From assembly GCA_033557465.1 (NCBI GenBank), contig CM066037.1:200693156-200757155 (forward strand): a DNA stretch of 64,000 bases, given 5' to 3'. The stretch comes from Ichthyophis bannanicus. Taxonomy: Eukaryota > Chordata > Amphibia > Gymnophiona > Ichthyophiidae. How positions within the stretch are numbered: the first letter of the stretch is position 1; each line of letters starts with the position of its first letter. The position numbers were made by a program, and so were the translations under genes. Positions 1 to 9,781 of this stretch are shown piece after piece. The notes beneath the pieces are model-generated. The model saw only the letters and a program-made list of their open reading frames with translations. It was not told the origin of the DNA and did no database searches.

Positions 1-380
1 TATGTACACCTTAGAGGAAAGGCGGGATAGAGGTGATATGATTGAGATGTTTAAATACCTCCGTGGCATAAATGTTCAGGGAGAGAGCCTCTTTCAATTG
101 AAAGCAAGTTCTGCTACGAGGGTACATGGGATGAGGGTGAAGGGAGATAGATTCAGGAGTGATATGCGGAAATATTTCTTTACGGAAAGAGTAGTGGATC
201 CATGGAATAGTCTCCCAGTGGAGGTGGTAGAGATGAGGACAGTAACTGAATTCAAAAAAGCATGGGACCAACACAGAGGATCTCTAAAGGTAAAAAGTGG
301 ACTGTTGTAGTTGTTATGGAAGGACAGACTAGATGGGCCTTGTGGTCTTTTTCTGTCATCATGTTTCTATGTTTCTATGT
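1..380 (+). mobile_element. CR1-like LINE, 3' end
   Basis: This is the 3' end of a non-LTR retrotransposon whose 5' part lies outside the window. It holds the last ~100 codons of ORF2 and a short 3' UTR ending in repeats of TTTCTATG, the kind of terminal octamer microsatellite seen in CR1 elements. The same 3' UTR recurs at 24667-24867, so this is a dispersed family. It interrupts copy 1 of the Harbinger-like element, whose sequence begins immediately after the tail. Confidence 0.8.
2..310 (+). pseudogene. CR1-like ORF2 C-terminus (partial)
   Basis: The frame is open from the window edge to a stop at 308-310. It carries the C-terminal pattern of CR1-clade ORF2: LEERRDRGDMIEMFKYL, then KYFFTERVVDPWNSLP, then a final FKKAWD segment. 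The same layout is seen in the CR1 copies at 16712-17447 and 48497-49930. Endonuclease and RT domains are not in the window. The product would be the tail of the reverse transcriptase protein that copies the element into new sites; here it is a fragment only. Confidence 0.75.
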
Positions 381-2302
381 TTGCACAATGCTGAAATAGG
401 TGTGGGACTGTGTGTATGTCTATCCAGTGTTTCGTGGTTGCCTACACCTTACTGAGCCCACAATGCTTATACTGTTTCCAGTGTTAGCCTGCCAATGTGC
501 ATAATGAGGAGCAAGGTATTGTGGGTATGGCCCGGACAGGGCGGCCTGGGCAGGATGCATCTGCACAGGGCATAGGGCAATGGCTGGGACATTGTAGTGC
601 CCGACCACCACCTGCACGGACAGGGTGGCCACAGCATGTCATGCTGGGAGGTCACTCTCACCCTGACTGAGCAGTGACCATGGCATGTCTAGGTTCCCAC
701 ATAGTGCTATGTAGTGGGTTTTTTTTGTGATATCTGTAAGTTCCCTTTTTTGGGGCCCAATCGCTGCCATACTTGCTTGGTGTTTGTGCTTACATCCCAC
801 TTCTGGGTGCACAGAGTTTCTCTAGGAACATGCACTATGTACTGGCTAGCAGACTGAATGCAGTTAGCATGTGTATGGCTGGATCAGGGTGCAGACTGAC
901 TGTGCCCTCTGCTGGTGAATATCAGATTGTGGTGGGGGCAGCTGAGCTTTTCCAGGCCTGCTGCCAGTGCCCTATGTGATAAGTACAGATCTACATTGAC
1001 TGCTCTGGAGGGTGCCCTTTCCCCAGCAGGACTGGGGTTGATGGTCACCCTCTACTGCCTCTATTGCAAAGATGTAGAGTGTGGTTCTGTTGGTAGCAGA
1101 TCCTGTCCCCCACCCTGCCCCAGAGAGAGTGGGTTGGGTGGTACTACACAATCCGCATGTGGGTCCAGACTCCCCCCTGCTCTTATAACAAGTGACCATG
1201 GCAACCACACAGGATATGCATTATTCTGGGTGCATCATAGTCCGCAAGGGCTAGATGTGACTGAGGAGTACAGATGGACACAGGTGTGTCTATAAGGGCT
1301 ACTTATCATGCACTGGAACTGATGGAGACTTGCAGTACAACCTATCTCAGCCAACCCAGGTGCTGCGGACCTGTTGCTGGGCGCCCCATCTCACCCTCAG
1401 GGTGAGCACAGGAACCGCACAATGTCACGTTCTGTAGCTACTCTGTGCCAGTAACACACACGGTCAGTTCCCCCCTACCAGGCTGAGGTGCTGTAGAGGC
1501 GCATACCCCATCCTGTGATCAGATGTAGACTGCTGTTCTGCATGTGCATTGCATCATGGGTACTGGTGGGTTTACCCTATCCTGGTCACCACAGCAGACA
1601 TTTCATGCGGTGACCTGCAGTCTTTCTGTAGCCAGCCAGTGATGCAATAAATGATATAGAGGTGTAGTCCACTGGTTAATACACTAGCTGCTGAGTTAGA
1701 AGGTCATGGGTTCAATCCCTCAGAGGTTTTATCTAATATGACTGTCTGAGGCAATCCCTTTTCCTGCCTGTAACAGTCAGACACATCTCTATAATCTCAG
1801 AAACACCCTCGCCTTGGTGCCATATCCTATAGGGCACAATATAAAGTGCCTTGTCCCCTAAGGCGTTGTATAATGTGCCCTATAGGGCACATTATAAAGT
1901 GCTTTGGCGGACAAGGCACTTTATAATGTGCCCTATGGGGCGCCTTATGAGGCACCTTAGGTTACGGCACTGAGGTGAGGGTGTTTCTGCTGGCAGCACA
2001 GATTGTAGAGATGTGTCTGACTGTTACAGGCAGGAAAAGGGATTGCCTCAGACAGCCTTATTAGATGAGACCTCCATGGGATCAAACCTATGACCTCTAG
2101 CTCAGCAGTCATTGTATTAACCAGTGGGCTACACCTCTATAATTAAGGTTACCGCGCGATAATGAGCCAAGGCGCCCTCTATTGCGCGATAAACAGCCAT
2201 TGCTACCTTGACGCCGGAACGCCCACTTCCTTATATGGCATTCCTCACGTTAACACTGCACCTAGCACTGGTAACATTAGCACGGTTTAGTAAACATACC
2301 CC
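381..2302. mobile_element. Long Harbinger-like element, copy 1 (left part missing)
   Basis: The sequence from 381 matches copies 2 and 3 (about 7437-9216 and 27720-29454) over its whole length. It ends at 2302 with the terminal inverted repeat GTTTAGTAAACATACCCC. The left end is not seen because the CR1 at 1-380 interrupts it. I see no transposase frame, so it is probably non-autonomous. It contains the large tRNA-like palindrome listed separately. No host coding sequence is visible in it. Confidence 0.75.
1650..2150. repeat. Inverted tRNA-like pair flanking a CCTATAGG-rich core (copy 1)
   Basis: Two arms of about 170-180 bp face each other. The left arm (from about 1655) reads like a tRNA-derived sequence with an A-box-like CCACTGGTTAATACAC and a B-box-like GGGTTCAATCCC. 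The right arm (to about 2150) is its diverged reverse complement. Between them (about 1820-1965) lies a ladder of short self-complementary words such as GTGCCCTATAGGGCAC. The same arrangement is found in copies 2 and 3. It is not a functional tRNA gene. Confidence 0.75.
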
Positions 2303-2890
2303 TTAATGTAGATGCGCACTGTAGCCTTTCAAGAAAGCCCTGGAGGCTTTCACTATCTCACATTGGGCCACTAATAAGCAACAGTTGATCCAACTTATCT
2401 AGGGGCCTCCATCATCAGGGACACATAAGAGCAGATATACCCAATGGTCACCTTCTGATAACATTTGATCTCCCACAGACTTGATAAACACCCACACCTG
2501 CTTCCAAAATTGTTGTAGGAGCACACAAACCCAGATGTGCAACATATCCCCTACCTTTCCACAGTTCCTCCAACACTTATCAGGCCGTGTTTTATAGATA
2601 GCCTCTCTGGGGTTAGATACCATCGCAAAAGTACCTTATAATCCAATTTCAATAATTCTCGCAGACATTAAAACATTAGAGATACTCATTACAGCTCTTT
2701 ACCAGACCTCCAGATACACGGACTTCCCAGTCATCTGTTCTTATTTCTGCATATATGGGTGCTTAATATGGGTTTTCCCCAACAACAGTTTATAAATTTG
2801 TGCCACAATCTTCCTGTAGCCCATTGAACCCGTAAGTAGCAATCATATCTCGTAGCTTCACCCATGTTAGCTTTCAGATCCAGTATACTC
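2303..2890 (-). pseudogene. L1-clade ORF2 C-terminal fragment
   Basis: Read on the minus strand this gives the C-terminal part of an L1/Tx1-type ORF2 in two frames. YKVLLRWYLTP leads into a cysteine-rich segment with CWRNCGKVGDMLHIWVC and then QQFWKQVW. This is the terminal Cys/His motif of L1 ORF2 and resembles the C-terminus of the L1 at 51039-56497. Frameshifts are needed to join the parts, so it is dead. No poly(A) tail or target-site duplication could be assigned. Confidence 0.7.
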
Positions 2891-3075
2891 CACAAATATA
2901 TTCCATTTGCAAACCCTTCATCAACCCCTCAACCCCAACATGCCCCGAAGATTCTCCACGAACCACAAACTCACTATTCCACACTCCTGAACCAAGCAAT
3001 TACACCAAACCTGCCACAGAGCCTTTGAGCTATATGCACCCTCCCTTTGGAACACACTTCCAAACTCTTATACAG
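2891..3075 (+). pseudogene. L2-like LINE ORF2 C-terminal fragment
   Basis: The translation contains ELYAPSLWNTLPNSYT, matching the APALWNSLP segment near the end of L2-type ORF2 (compare the L2 at 4847-6232). The frame is interrupted by the MITE at 3076-3715. It continues after it as LSDLYSFRKHLRTFLFSKH at 3725-3785, and then after the Harbinger-like insertion at 9217. Together these are the 3' end of one old L2 copy. Confidence 0.65.
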
Positions 3076-3715
3076 GGTCATTCCGAGCCATGAATAGCAA
3101 GGATGGATGCCCCGTGGGGATGTGCATCCCTGTTATTTGGCCCCTCTGCTGTCCCCAACTAATTTCCTCGTACGTTGTATGGGGAGGTTAGATGGGGGTG
3201 GGAAAGGGGCATTACGGTGGCAGAATTAGGGCAGGCAGTGGGTGGTCCACAACCACGGACGTACAGGGCTGATTCCAATGTCGGCCCTGTACATCCGAGG
3301 CCAGAAGACTGAACGGGTAACTTATTCCACCTTTGAGGTGGAATAAGTTCCCCTAGTCAGCGGGGAATGGCAGGCCCAGACAGCAGAGGAGGTAGGAGAG
3401 GGTAGAGGAGATTCCCCACAGCCCAACCCTGGCCTTGGGAGGCCAGATCGAGGTTCGGGCTGTGGGGAATGTAAAATCTGTTCGGTGGCTGGGGATCGTG
3501 GCTCCTGAATGGAGCTGCGGAGCCATGGCAACCAGACTGAGTTAGCTGGGCTAGCCTGTATGTGCAGGCCGACTGGGATTGGGGCCCCATCCTAGACACG
3601 ATTCTGATCCTGCGGGGCTAGACGTGCCCTGTGGGATGAGAATCCCATCTAACTCTGTGCATCCAGTTCCAACCGGGTGCACAGAGGGCTGGAACATCCA
3701 GGATAGAATCGGGCC
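3076..3715. mobile_element. MITE-like insertion in L2
   Basis: About 640 bp separate two consecutive parts of the L2 coding sequence. The block has perfect or near-perfect internal hairpins at about 3320-3352 (AACTTATTCCACC with its complement) and 3411-3468 (TTCCCCACAGCCC with its complement). The ends are weakly inverted (GGGTCATTC / GAATCGGGCCC). No clear target-site duplication was found and there is no long frame. It is best described as a non-autonomous DNA element; the superfamily is not identifiable. Confidence 0.5.
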
Positions 3716-3785
3716 CATGAGAAAGCTCTCTGACCTCTATTCCTTTCGCAAACACCTCAGAACCTTCTTGTTCTCCAAACACTTT
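3716..3785 (+). pseudogene. L2-like ORF2 C-terminus
   Basis: The segment encodes LSDLYSFRKHLRTFLFSKHF, the FRKxLKTxLF motif at the very end of L2-type ORF2. The last codon TTT is also the 3-bp target duplicated by the Harbinger-like insertion. The coding sequence resumes at 9220 with HPDSESETY and a stop, so the insertion hit the final codons of this L2. Confidence 0.7.
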
Positions 3786-4284
3786 GGGGTATGTTTACTA
3801 AACCGTATTAACATGCGCTCTCCCACATTATCACACAATAAGGCGCCTTATCGCACGATAAGGTGCCTTAGTGCGTGTTAACGCGCGCTAAGGCGCAAAC
3901 GAGTGCTGAAGGTGGAGAAAGGCTCCCGGAGGGCGGAGGAAGGCTCCCCAGGGGCGGAGAGAGAGGGTCAATGGGCGGAGAGTGGGAGGGGAGAGGCTCC
4001 CTGCACACTAACGCTGTGAAATCCGAGGCTGAAAACTAACGCCAGTGAAACCCTGGCGTTAGAGCTGATTCAAAGGGAAAAGAAACCATTTCCATCAGCA
4101 ATGTACAGCAAAACCAGGGAAACCTACAAAAAAGTGATAAGTGTGATACATGTGAACGGAACAAAAGGGCAACGAAACAGTGAAAATGACCAGAATAAAA
4201 TGTAAAAAAAACATAACCAAGCTGGGCAATAGTGATATCAATGGGAAACATCAAAAAACACCCCCAAGAAAGCTCCAAAAAAAA

Positions 4285-4580
4285 GATATGGAGTGGAGGA
4301 GTGGCCTAGTGGTTGGGGCAAGGTACTTCAGGCCGGAAGGTCGGGGATTCAAATCCCACTAGAGGACAGCAACCTTGGGCCGGAAGGGCTGGGGTTTCTA
4401 GTCCCACAGGTGCTCCTTGTGGTGTTGGGCAAGCCACTTAACCCTCCATAGCCCATGTTCCCTGTAAAATAGTTATCTCCAAGTTATAATGCCCTGTTCA
4501 ATGTAATTTCAGTTTGTTCAATGTAAACCGCACTGATGCAGAATAGCGCTGTATATAAGAGAATATAAATGAATAAATAT
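4285..4580 (+). mobile_element. tRNA-derived SINE with MIR-like core and L2-like tail
   Basis: The head has pol III promoter-like boxes (TGGCCTAGTGGTTGGGGCA and GGGGATTCAAATCCC). A middle segment TTGGGCAAGCCACTTAACCC resembles the MIR/CORE-SINE core. The 3' part (GTAAACCGCACTGATG, ending ATAAATGAATAAAT) resembles L2 3' ends, which would allow mobilisation by L2 machinery. Copy 3 of the host element lacks the insert, which supports its boundaries. Confidence 0.75.
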
Positions 4581-4840
4581 GATTTTTGGAAGGGTCTATG
4601 CTCTGTCCCCATACAAGGTGAATGAGCCTACAGTGAAATTGCGCTGATCAGGGTTTTCCTCTCCATTGGACAGGTTTCCTATGGTGTGCACATGTTACAC
4701 AACAGCAGGGCGGGCATGTCGGAATGGGCAACTGGACAGATGCTGGAAAAGGGGCTGCAGGTGGCACATGCTGTGGTGCAGCTGGGGCACAGGGCGGACT
4801 AGGGTAATGCCTAGCTGGCCCATAGGAATGTTGAAACAGT

Positions 4841-4846
4841 AGAGCA
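4841..4846. repeat. Target-site duplication of the L2 at 4847-6232 (left)
   Basis: AGAGCA here is repeated at 6233-6238. The homologous position in copy 3 of the host element (about 26505-26515) has a single unoccupied site, which identifies the insertion boundaries. Confidence 0.75.
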
Positions 4847-6232
4847 TGTTCATGTTCATGTTCATTTACTTGCTTGACCGCCCTTCATTGGGAGGCAGAG
4901 CGGTTCACAATAAAAATATAAACAAGGAGGCACGAGGCCGGAAACTGGAAAGGAAATTACAATGCCAAAAGAGAAAGTGACAGAGACAGGAGCAGGAGGG
5001 GCAAAAGGAAGGAGAGAGGGGTGAGGTTAAGGAAGGGGCAGGTCAAAGGCGAGGGAGAACAAGTAAGTTTTGAGGGAGCGTTTAAAGGTAGGGTAGTGGG
5101 GCTCGAGACGAAGAGGAGGGGGGAGGGAATTCCATAAGGCAGGGGCTGCAAAGAAAAAGGCAGAGGAACGTGTGGACTGAAGATGTGCACGTGAGGGGGA
5201 TGGTAAAGCAAGGCGGTTGAGGTGAAATGAGCGAGGAGTGTGAAAATGGAGTAGGTCGGCCAGGTATTGTGGGGTAGAGGTGTGCAGTGCTTTGTGGGCT
5301 AGTGTGAGGAGCTTGAACTGAATACGAAAGGAGACAGGAAGCCAGTGCAGTTGAAGGAGAAGGGGGGTGACATGATCTCTGGAGGAGGAATGGGTGGCTA
5401 GGCGAGCGGAGGTGTTTTGGATACGTTGTAGGCATGAGAGCTGTAATTTAGAGATACCAGAGAAGATGGAATTGGAGAAGTCAATACGAGAGATAACCAG
5501 AGTAAGGAGCAGAGTGGTTAAAGCAGAGGGAGAGAGGAAGGGGCGAATAGCGCGGATCTGACGAAGGTGAAAGAAAGAGAGCTTAGAGACGTGAGAGACA
5601 TGTGTGGAGAAAGAGAGGTCTGAGTCGAAGAGAACCCTGAGATAGCGAAAGGTGGTGACCAGTGGAACGGGTGCGTTAGAGAAGGATGGGGCCAGGGGTG
5701 GGGGTTCACGTCCGTGAGAGAACCAGATGGCTATGGTTTTTGAAAGGTTAAGGTGCAGACAATTTAGTGTTAACCAGTCGGAGACAGCGGCTAAGCAGGT
5801 GTTCAGTGGGGTTAAATCGGGAGAGAGAGGAGAGGTGTGGTGAAGGAGGAGAATGTCGTCAGCGTAATAAAAGGCGGTGACTCCGAACTGTTGAACAAGC
5901 AGTGTGAGGGGAGTAAGAAAGATGTTGAAAAGGAGGGGAGCTAACACAGAGCCTTGGGGGACGCCGCAGGTTAATGGGAAAGACTCGGAGAGGGAGTGGG
6001 GTGAAGAAGAAGAAGTTACAGCTGCAGAGCGAGAGTAAAGAAATGAATGAAACCAGTGTAAAACAGTACTGCGAAGGCCAATATCGTGCAATCGAGACAA
6101 GAGAAGAGAGTGGTCAACCAGGTCAAAAGCAGCGGAAAGATCAAGTGCAACCGCCACCGAAATATCACCTCGGTCATGAGCAGAGTACAGAGAATTGGAA
6201 AAAGCTAAAAGAACAGTCTCGACACTGTGCCC
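4847..6232 (-). mobile_element. 5'-truncated L2-like LINE
   Basis: This L2-type element lies on the minus strand and is bounded by AGAGCA duplications. Its 3' end (low coordinate) contains the GGTTTAC/ACCGCCC-type stem and repeats of ATGTTC, as in the L2 at 14478-16695, whose tail is AACATAA. The 5' end is truncated inside the RT domain. The insertion split the Harbinger-like copy 2, so it is younger than that element. Confidence 0.85.
5027..6232 (-). CDS. L2-like ORF2, RT domain to C-terminus (5'-truncated, open)
   Basis: An uninterrupted frame of about 400 codons begins at the 5' truncation. It carries RT motifs VALDLSAAFDLVDH (motif A), [15 protein letters not shown] (motif B) and FYYADDILLL (catalytic YADD). 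The thumb and C-terminal region follow with LHWLPV, APALWNSLPPPLRLE and FKRSLKTYLFSLAF. Upstream endonuclease and the first RT blocks are missing. The absence of stops suggests a fairly recent insertion. The Met at 6289 belongs to the host element and is not the real start. Confidence 0.85.
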   Translation of the reverse strand, partial: GHSVETVLLAFSNSLYSAHDRGDISVAVALDLSAAFDLVDHSLLLSRLHDIGLRSTVLHWFHSFLYSRSAAVTSSSSPHSLSESFPLTCGVPQGSVLAPLLFNIFLTPLTLLVQQFGVTAFYYADDILLLHHTSPLSPDLTPLNTCLAAVSDWLTLNCLHLNLSKTIAIWFSHGREPPPLAPSFSNAPVPLVTTFRYLRVLFDSDLSFSTHVSHVSKLSFFHLRQIRAIRPFLSPSALTTLLLTLVISRIDFSNSIFSGISKLQLSCLQRIQNTSARLATHSSSRDHVTPLLLQLHWLPVSFRIQFKLLTLAHKALHTSTPQYLADLLHFHTPRSFHLNRLALPSPSRAHLQSTRSSAFFFAAPALWNSLPPPLRLEPHYPTFKRSLKTYLFSLAFDLPLP

Positions 6233-6848
6233 AGAGCAGCCAGACAGCAACTGCTGAGGGCCCAACATGGGCAAGAGTGTGCTTCCCACGGTTTCACAGG
6301 GAATAGTACCCAGTAGGTACCCCCAATGGCACGGAACATTGGCAGGCGGTGCTGGGGGAAAGCGTGGACAGCTATGCAGGCACCCCTACCCCAGAACCCG
6401 CACCAAAGGCAGCCGCCTACCCGCATACTGGATGACCTGTGACTGTGCAGCACCAGCACCACCAGCAGAAGGGCATGTCAGCATGGTGGCAGAGGGGTAC
6501 TGGTGGTGGAGGGGGCAGTGGCAGCTGCCCAGAGCATACCATGGCCTAGCCCTGTTTAGGTGGGTGCCGTGCACTGCAACAGACAGGCTCTGTCTGACAA
6601 ACAGTCATGGTATCTCCAGGGAATGGCAACACAGTGGTGCAGTGAACACAGCCAGTGTGTTCAGGAGCAGAAAGTCACAGATTCAAGTCCCAGCTGTGGT
6701 TCCTGCCTACCCAGTCCCCATATTTTACCCACTACTAAAACGTGCTAATACAGACAGAACCTTTATTGCAGATAACAGAAACATGCCCAATAAACCTACA
6801 TTTTACCCTACAGAGCACAGACACCATAAACATGCACATTACCTAGAG

Positions 6849-7041
6849 CAGAGTCTCCCAAATGCAGTCCTGGAGGGCCAAACACCATTCAGGTTTCATG
6901 CTGCCTCTAATAAACACGGCTGTGCTGCATGTCTATGCACCACCCCCATGGTATGCAGATGTATCTCATGCATATTCATTAGGGACATCATGAAAACCCG
7001 AACAGTGTTTGGCCCACCAGGACAGGAGTTGGGAACCTCTG
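6849..7041. mobile_element. hAT-type palindromic MITE inside copy 2
   Basis: The ends are inverted: CAGAGTCTCCCAAATGCAGT facing GTTGGGAACCTCTG. Internal words such as ATGCAGATGTATCTCATGCAT form part of a long imperfect palindrome. Flanks ACCTAGAG and CCTTAGAG are a possible decayed 8-bp duplication. The same MITE sits at the same place in copy 3 (27134-27326), so it was captured before the copies spread. Confidence 0.6.
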
Positions 7042-8130
7042 CCTTAGAGCAGCGGCCAACAGGGGCAGACACACCCTCACCCACAGGTTCCATTATTCAA
7101 AGCCTCCTGGAGAGGCAGGATGTTGGGCCCTGCATGCATCTCCCAATACTAGCACTTGCATACCTTAGCAATGCCACCCTAAACCTGGGAATATTGTACA
7201 CACCTATCAAACGGTTGCTATGATTACTGGCAGATAGCAATTCCTAAGTTAAGCACAATTTGCTGATTGAGCTGCATCATAGCAATCTTTCTGCTGTCTG
7301 TGGAGTGTGCTTCAGGTCTGATGTCTGACAGTGTTTACCACCCTGGGGAGTGACCCCAACAGTATTGCGTACCATAGCCATGCCTGCACTGTGCCCAGGA
7401 CTGGTGCGGTGGCCAGGGCTGCCAAGAACCTCTATATTTGCACAATAGTGGCATAGGTATGGGAGCGTGTGTTTGTCTATCCAGTGTGTGGTGTCTGCCA
7501 ACACCTTCCTCAGCCAACACTGTTGCCAGTGTAAGCCTGCCAATGTGCATAATGAGGAGCAAGGTACCATGGTTATAGCCCGGACAGGGTGGCCTGGCCA
7601 GGATGCATCTGCACAGGGCATAGGGCAATGGCTCGGACACTGTAGTGCCTGACAACCACCTGCACGGACAGGGTGGCCACAGCATGTCCTGCTGGGAGGT
7701 CACTCTCACCCTGACTGAGCAGTGACCACGGCATGGCTAGGTTCCCCCATAGTGCGATCTAGTGTTTCATTCATGTAATGTTTATGGTTTTCTTTTGGGG
7801 CCTAATCACTGCCTTATCTGCTTGGTGTGTATGCTGACATCCTAGTTCAAGGTACATGCACTATGGTCTAGTTAGCAGACTGTCTGCAGCTAGTATGTGT
7901 CTGGATGGAACATCTTGCAGGGTGCAGCAGCTGGAGACTTGCTGCTGGAGAATGTCAGATAGTGGTGGTGGGCAGCTGAGCATTTCCAGGCCTTCTGTCT
8001 GCCTTGCCTGCACTGTATGGTGTCTGTTTCCCAGCAGGACTGGGGTTGATGGTCCTCTCTACTGCCACCATTGCGGGGAGGTAGAGTGTGGCTCTGTTGG
8101 TGGGAGATCCTGTTTCCCACCCTGAGCCAC

Positions 8131-8178
8131 AGAGAGAGAGAGAGAGAGAGAGTGAGTGAGTGAGTGAGTGAGTGGGTG
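8131..8178. repeat. GA / TGAG microsatellite
   Basis: About 12 GA units pass into about 6 GTGA units. The homologous part of copy 1 (about 1125) and copy 3 (about 28470) has only a short AGAGAGT or CAGAGGGT, so the array expanded in copy 2 alone. Confidence 0.85.
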
Positions 8179-8449
8179 GTGGTACATAATCCACCTATGG
8201 GTTCAAATACCCCCCCTTCACCTACATCATGTGACCATGGAGGCTGAGGTGCTGTGGGGGTGCACACGGTCAGTTCCCCCTACCAGGCTGAGGTGCTGTG
8301 GGGGTGCATACCCCATCTTGTGATCATCTGTAGACTGCTGATTTGCATGTGCAGTGCATCATGGGTATGGGTGGGTTAACCCTATCCTGGTAACCACAGC
8401 AGACTGTTTGTGTGGTGACATACAGTCCTTTTTTAGCCAGCCAGGGGCT

Positions 8450-9020
8450 TGTTAATAGCTGTAGCCCACTGGTTACTTCACTGCCTGTAGAGCCAGAGGT
8501 CATGGGTTCAAACCCCCAGTGGGGTTATTTGATAGGGCTAACCAGAGCATTGTCAATTTTTAATGTACATTAGTGCTGCCAGCAAAAACACCCTCAGAGT
8601 ACTGTAACCATAAGGTGCCTCAGAAGGCGCTTTATAGGGTGCCCTATGAAGCGCCTTCTGAGGCACCTTATGGTTACAGTCCATATAAGGTGCCTTATAA
8701 GTTGTCCTATAGAGCACTTTATAGGGTGCCCTATAGGGGACATTATAGGGTGCCGTGGCAGACAGTGCACTTTATAATGTGCCCTATGGAGTGCCTTATA
8801 GGGTGCCTTATGTGGCACCTTAGGTTATGGCACGTGAGGGTGTGTTTGCTGGCAGCAATAATTAAAATACAAATAAAATGCCTCAAGAAACAATACTCAC
8901 ATGTCAAAGCTGATGCCTCAGCCAGCCTTATGCATTAGGCACACTGGGGGATCAAACTCATGACCCCTGTATCATCAGTCAGTGTATTAACCATTGTACT
9001 ACACCTCTGTCTCTGTGTTT
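8450..9020. repeat. Inverted tRNA-like pair and CCTATAGG ladder (copy 2)
   Basis: This has the same architecture as 1650-2150. A forward tRNA-like arm contains CCACTGGTTACTTCACTG and GGGTTCAAACCCC, a core at about 8600-8835 is built of GTGCCCTATAGGG-type words, and a reversed arm contains ATCAAACTCATGACC. The ladder is longer here than in copy 1. Confidence 0.7.
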
Positions 9021-9216
9021 GCATGTCTGGGTGCCTACTTAAGATTACCGTGCTTAGCGGCGCTTAGCAGCACTTAGCCCGTTAATGTGCGCAGCAGCAC
9101 GCGTTATCGCGCGATAATCCCGTTTTGCTACTTTAAGACTGAAACGCCCACTCCTTTTATGGCAGCCTGCACACTATTGTCAGGCGCACATTAAGACGGT
9201 TTAGTAAACATACCCC

Positions 9217-9776
9217 TTTCACCCTGATTCTGAATCAGAAACATACTGAATCCTCTCTGTAAATGTACCCACCCAAACTGTAGATAATATAGAGCTACCT
9301 GCTACTTGTATATAATTACAATGTTCCTTGTACATAGTTGACTTTATATGTAATTTGAATCTTTCAGTTCAATGTAACCATTGTAATAGTTTCGGTAGTT
9401 CCTCGCCTCACTACCTGTAAAAAGTTAGAAAATTCTGCTCAATATTATAATACAGGAATTTATAAAAGTATACAAAATGTAAATAGTTCCGACAGTTTAA
9501 TGCACTGTTATCTGTATAAAGTTAGAAATCTCTGTTCCATGTAATATAGTATCTATTATCTGTATAAAGTTAAAAATCTCTGTTCCATGTAATGTATACA
9601 GCAGTATACAAATGTTTACTTGTTCCATGTAAACCGCCCCTGATCTCTGGAAGGGGCGGTATAGAAGAAATAGATAAATAAATAAATAAATAAACAATGT
9701 TAACCGCTTTGACCTGGTGAAAAGTGGTACATAAGCTCTGCTAAATAAATAAAATAAATAAATAAACAAGTAGTGA
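9217..9776 (+). mobile_element. 3' end of the host L2
   Basis: After the TTT duplication the L2 frame finishes with HPDSESETY and a stop near 9243-9245. The 3' UTR follows. It holds three copies of a ~35-bp unit (TCTGTATAAAGTTAGAAAT and CTGTTCCATGTAAT) and two L2-style ends (GTAAACCGCC stem and TAAA repeats at about 9680-9710 and 9745-9772). The two TAAA tails suggest a second short L2-tailed sequence appended at about 9695. Confidence 0.65.
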
Positions 9777-9781
9777 CTTAT

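Larger units (their letters stand above)
3786..9216. mobile_element. Long Harbinger-like element, copy 2 (complete, TSD TTT)
   Basis: The left end is GGGGTATGTTTACTAAAC and the right end is its complement. TTT is duplicated at 3783-3785 and 9217-9219. Removing the element restores the L2 frame (SKHF then HPDSE), so the ends are exact. A 3-bp duplication fits PIF/Harbinger-type transposition, but I see no DDE transposase or Myb-like frame. After removing the L2 (4847-6232) and SINE inserts the element is about 3.75 kb. It carries a hAT-type MITE (6849-7041), a GA/TGAG microsatellite and the tRNA-like palindrome. Subterminal regions are rich in TAACGCG-type words. Confidence 0.75.

Noticed and set aside
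1655..1735. tRNA gene with A- and B-box-like words (also at 8462, 28570 and 4289).
   Set aside because: No complete cloverleaf or acceptor stem; the copies are embedded in repeats as SINE-like or inverted segments.
6267..7223. A 318-codon open frame in Harbinger-like copy 2, with its C-terminal half also open in copy 3 (27068-27508).
   Set aside because: The frame crosses the palindromic hAT MITE, starts in different places in the two copies and shows no domain. Open frames conserved between close repeats are expected by common descent.
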